Notes under the pieces: generated by a model
Database searches by the model: none
Seen by the model: the letters and a program-made list of their open reading frames with translations, nothing else
Told to the model about the DNA's origin: nothing
In this document: one piece after another, positions 60,886 to 64,000 of the stretch
Position numbering within the stretch: position 1 is the stretch's first letter
Layout: each line of letters begins with the position of its first letter
Made by a program: the position numbers and the translations under genes
From: Clostridia bacterium
Lineage (GTDB): Bacteria; Bacillota; Clostridia; Peptostreptococcales; JAAYPU01
Assembly: GCA_016278615.1 (NCBI GenBank)
Contig: JADQBM010000037.1
Coordinates: 1-64,000, forward strand
Reading direction: 5' to 3'
Length of the DNA stretch: 64,000 nt

Positions 60886-61722
60886 TTAACCTGTACGAGC
60901 TTTCTTAGAATTACCTAAAGCTTGTGTCACGCGGTCCAATACCATTGCTAAGATAACAACGGCAATACCACCTTCAAACCCTTTACCTATTTGCATCTGG
61001 GTGACGCCTTTTAATACTTCTTCCCCCAAGCCCCTTGCACCAATCATTGCAGAAATGACGACCATGGAAAGGGCAAGCATAATGGTCTGGTTAACACCAG
61101 CAAGTATTGTAGGTGTCGCTAAGGGCAGTTGGACCTTCATTAACATTTGTTTACTTGTAGAACCGAAGGACTTCGCAGCCTCAATAACATCTTCCGGTAC
61201 TTGTCGAATGCCTAAATTAGTCAATCTCACCACAGGTGGCATAGCAAAAATAATGGTTGCTACAGCACCGGGTACTTTTCCTAAATCGAAGAAAATGACT
61301 GCTGGTATCAAATATACAAACGCTGGCATGGTCTGCATGAAATCTAATACAGGTTTTACGATTCGGTCCACCAAATCATTTCTCGCCATCCATATTCCTA
61401 ATGGGATACCAATTACTAAAGCAATCACTGTAGCTGTAAACACTAGTGCCAGGGTTTCCATTGTTTCATCCCAAAGCTGTATATTCTCTATTATTAATAG
61501 CCCTACAGCACTGAAAATTGCTACTTTTCTGCCTGCTACTTTCCAGGCTAATAATGCAATGATTGCAATAAATACCAATGTAGGTATAAATAATAGCGTC
61601 ATTTCAAACCCACTAATTAATCCTAAGATAGCCGCTTTCATGCCATCAAATACAGGTTCAAAATTTTCAGTTAACCAATCAATAAATGCTTCAAAATATT
61701 TTCCAATGGGAATTTTAGACAT
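60886..61722 (-). CDS. opuAB: Glycine betaine/proline ABC transporter permease
   Basis: [59 protein letters not shown]. Confidence 0.95.
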   Translation of the reverse strand: MSKIPIGKYFEAFIDWLTENFEPVFDGMKAAILGLISGFEMTLLFIPTLVFIAIIALLAWKVAGRKVAIFSAVGLLIIENIQLWDETMETLALVFTATVIALVIGIPLGIWMARNDLVDRIVKPVLDFMQTMPAFVYLIPAVIFFDLGKVPGAVATIIFAMPPVVRLTNLGIRQVPEDVIEAAKSFGSTSKQMLMKVQLPLATPTILAGVNQTIMLALSMVVISAMIGARGLGEEVLKGVTQMQIGKGFEGGIAVVILAMVLDRVTQALGNSKKARTG

Positions 61723-62908
61723 CTGAATTCTCCTCTCCCATAATTCCTGTAAGCACAGATACCCTAACAATAATACCGACCATCTTATTTTCTTCATCTG
61801 TCACGACAATTGGATATTTTGTATTAACCGCTATAGGTAACAAATCTATAATCGGTGTATCTGGGGAAGTCTTATGGATGTCTTTATTAATAATGCTGTC
61901 AATACTATTACCGCCTTCTTTCAATAGATTTAAAGCATCATCTATGGTTATAATTCCTTGAATATGCCTTTCTTTATTTACAACAAAAATGCTTGATATT
62001 GCTGATTCTTTCATTTTTCTTACGGCTACACGGACACCATCTTTTGATGAAACAATTGCATCCGGTTTTTTCATAATCGCAGCAGCTGTAACCACCTTAA
62101 CTCGATTAACATCCTGTAAAAACTCTCTGACATAATCATCAGCAGGGTTATTTAATATTTCTTCCGGTGTGCCAATTTGTACAATGACCCCATCTTTCAT
62201 AATTGCGATACGATCGCCTATCTTCAATGCTTCATCAAGGTCATGGGTAATAAATACAATGGTCTTTTTCATTCGCGCCTGTAAATCTAAAAGCTCATCT
62301 TGCATTTCCTTTCGAATAAGAGGATCTAATGCACTAAATGCTTCATCCATAAGCAGTATGTCTGCCTCAGTAGCTAAAGCTCTTGCCAGACCTACTCTCT
62401 GTTGCATTCCCCCACTTAGTTCTGAAGGCATGGATTCTTCATAGCCTTTTAATCCTACTGCTTCTAAAGCATTATAAGATTTCTTTTTACGCTCCTCTAA
62501 TCCTACATCTTGAACCTCTAAACCATAGGCCACATTGTCCCAAACCGTACGATGAGGAAATAAAGCAAAATGCTGAAATACCATTGCCACTTTTTTTCTT
62601 CGTATTTCCAGTAAGGTTTCTTTACTACAGCCTACAATGTTCTGTCCATCAATGATCACTTCTCCATCTGTAGGTTCAATCAACCTATTTAAGCACCTTA
62701 TTAATGTAGATTTTCCACTTCCAGACAAACCCATAACCACAAAGGTCTCTCCTTGTTCTACTATAAAACTCGAATTATTGATGCCAATTCCATGTCCTGT
62801 TTTTTTCAATAATTCTTCTTTTGACATTCCATTTTTCACATGGGAAAGATTTTTTTTAGGATGGCTCCCATAAATTTTATATAAATTTTTAACCTCTACT
62901 TTGACCAT
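61715..62908 (-). CDS. opuAA: Glycine betaine/proline ABC transporter ATP-binding protein with CBS domains
   Basis: [43 protein letters not shown]-terminal CBS pair. Confidence 0.95.
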   Translation of the reverse strand: MVKVEVKNLYKIYGSHPKKNLSHVKNGMSKEELLKKTGHGIGINNSSFIVEQGETFVVMGLSGSGKSTLIRCLNRLIEPTDGEVIIDGQNIVGCSKETLLEIRRKKVAMVFQHFALFPHRTVWDNVAYGLEVQDVGLEERKKKSYNALEAVGLKGYEESMPSELSGGMQQRVGLARALATEADILLMDEAFSALDPLIRKEMQDELLDLQARMKKTIVFITHDLDEALKIGDRIAIMKDGVIVQIGTPEEILNNPADDYVREFLQDVNRVKVVTAAAIMKKPDAIVSSKDGVRVAVRKMKESAISSIFVVNKERHIQGIITIDDALNLLKEGGNSIDSIINKDIHKTSPDTPIIDLLPIAVNTKYPIVVTDEENKMVGIIVRVSVLTGIMGEENSDV

Positions 62909-62991
62909 TTCTTTACCACCACCTTCTTTATTGAATATCTTTATGATATTTTTTAATAAGACATTAATTTAAAATAATAATGCTTTAATTC

Positions 62992-63124
62992 AAAAAAAAA
63001 GAACTCTAACTTTATTTTCATAGAGTTAGAATGCCTAAGCTCGCCTTAAAGACGTTTCATTATACCATCTCAATAAGAATGGTATAGCACATTTCCTTAC
63101 AGTACCTGTGCAGACCCCAGTTCT
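62992..63124 (-). promoter_or_regulatory. Structured 5' leader with intrinsic terminator upstream of opuAA (riboswitch-like)
   Basis: Abutting hairpins 63087-63111 and 63061-63086, a terminator stem at 63005-63030 followed by a 9-T run on minus strand, and a P1-like pairing 63119-63124 with 63000-63005. Confidence 0.6.
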
Positions 63125-63423
63125 AAAAATCATTTTTCAACTATAGTTTCGTCTTTTTTCTTAACTTGTCGATACTAAAATCAGCAAAAAAAGATTACTT
63201 CCTATACCCTACTTCATGTTTCTTATTTTAAATCATTAACTGGAATTATACCGTTCATCATCCTACTTGTCAACCATTCACAATCCAAAACCAGCTCCAT
63301 AAGGCTCTGTCTTTACTATAAAATCAATGATTGTGATGATTGAAAAAGAAGCAAACAAAAGATCCATTGTTTGCTCCTTCTTATATATATTACTTACTTA
63401 TTACATATATTACTTATTTTATA

Positions 63424-64000
63424 TTACTTATTATATATCCTATAAAGGAATACTGCTGTTTCTGCCCGTGTGGTGTTGCCAAGAGGATTTATTTTATCCC
63501 CATCACCTTGTATCAGTCCTTCTTTTACTAAGGAAGCCATGCTGTCAACAGCATAGTCTGCTGCAAGGTGCTTATCGGAAAAACCGTCCAGTGTCAATGC
63601 TGTATTTTGTTCTTTTATGATTTTCAACATCTTCAAAGCTCTTTCAGTAAGCACCATCATGTCTTGTCTCGTAATGGACTCATCTGGTTTGAATAGATTG
63701 TTTCCGGTTCCATTGGTAATGCCTAGCTTTTTCGCGATACCAATCTCTTCATAATAATAGGCGTTTTCTTGTATGTCTTCAAAGTTTTGGTCAATCTTTG
63801 CATCCACCCCAAGAGTTCTTACAAGAAAGTATAGATAATCTGCTCTGGTAATGGCTGCTGCTGGCATATATTGATCTTCAAACACTTCTCTCAATATCCC
63901 CTTAGAAGCCAGAACATTAATCTGATCTTTAGCCCAAGGGACGCCTCCTATGTCACTAAAGGTCTTGAATACCTGACCCACTGCATATTCACTAAAGTGA
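63424..64000 (-). CDS. S-layer homology (SLH) domain protein, C-terminal fragment (runs off right edge)
   Basis: FSDIGGVPWAKDQINVLASKGIL, GTGNNLFKPDESITRQDMMVLTERAL, GDKINPLGNTTRAETAVFLYRIYNK; frame open to base 64000. Confidence 0.9.
   Translation of the reverse strand, partial: HFSEYAVGQVFKTFSDIGGVPWAKDQINVLASKGILREVFEDQYMPAAAITRADYLYFLVRTLGVDAKIDQNFEDIQENAYYYEEIGIAKKLGITNGTGNNLFKPDESITRQDMMVLTERALKMLKIIKEQNTALTLDGFSDKHLAADYAVDSMASLVKEGLIQGDGDKINPLGNTTRAETAVFLYRIYNK

Noticed and set aside
61001-61726. 241-aa plus-strand ORF opposite opuAB
   Set aside because: Fully antisense to a well-recognised permease; composition is the mirror of hydrophobic codons; no convincing RBS or family match
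63327-63620. 97-aa and 63-aa plus-strand ORFs near the right edge
   Set aside because: Overlap AT-rich repeats and the antisense of the SLH-domain gene

Overview
64 kb of an AT-rich Firmicutes (Clostridia-like) chromosome, judged from gene content and strong GGAGG ribosome-binding sites. Most genes are on the minus strand. I saw no rRNA, tRNA, CRISPR array or intact mobile element. Main blocks, left to right: (1) a LacI-controlled sugar operon with DUF4432 epimerase-like protein, Rbs-type ABC importer, fucose/arabinose-isomerase-like protein, aldehyde:ferredoxin oxidoreductase (AOR), MoaD/ThiS-like protein and, at the window edge, a truncated transaldolase; (2) housekeeping and envelope genes (YerC, RecX, Cfa, split chromate transporter, DUF4153, LysM proteins, SelU/SelD); (3) an L-lysine-fermentation-type gene set (ctfB, ctfA, kce, kal, TRAP transporter, kdd) next to a sigma-54 activator whose N-terminal sensor region looks like a whole 3,5-diaminohexanoate dehydrogenase (Kdd), with a consensus -24/-12 promoter in front of kdd and a second kce plus a class III aminotransferase behind the regulator; (4) feoB; (5) a ~17 kb polyol/tetritol/pentulose operon with a two-ATPase ABC importer, EltD-like dehydrogenase, RpiB, DhaK, DhaL, three FGGY kinases, AraM and AraD, next to a convergent YesM/YesN-type pair; (6) an OpuA glycine-betaine operon preceded by a riboswitch-like structured leader. 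The top candidates for something undescribed are the Kdd-sigma-54 activator fusion with its promoter, and the kinase-less isomerase/transaldolase/AOR sugar operon. All assignments were made by reading the sequence; no database search was run.
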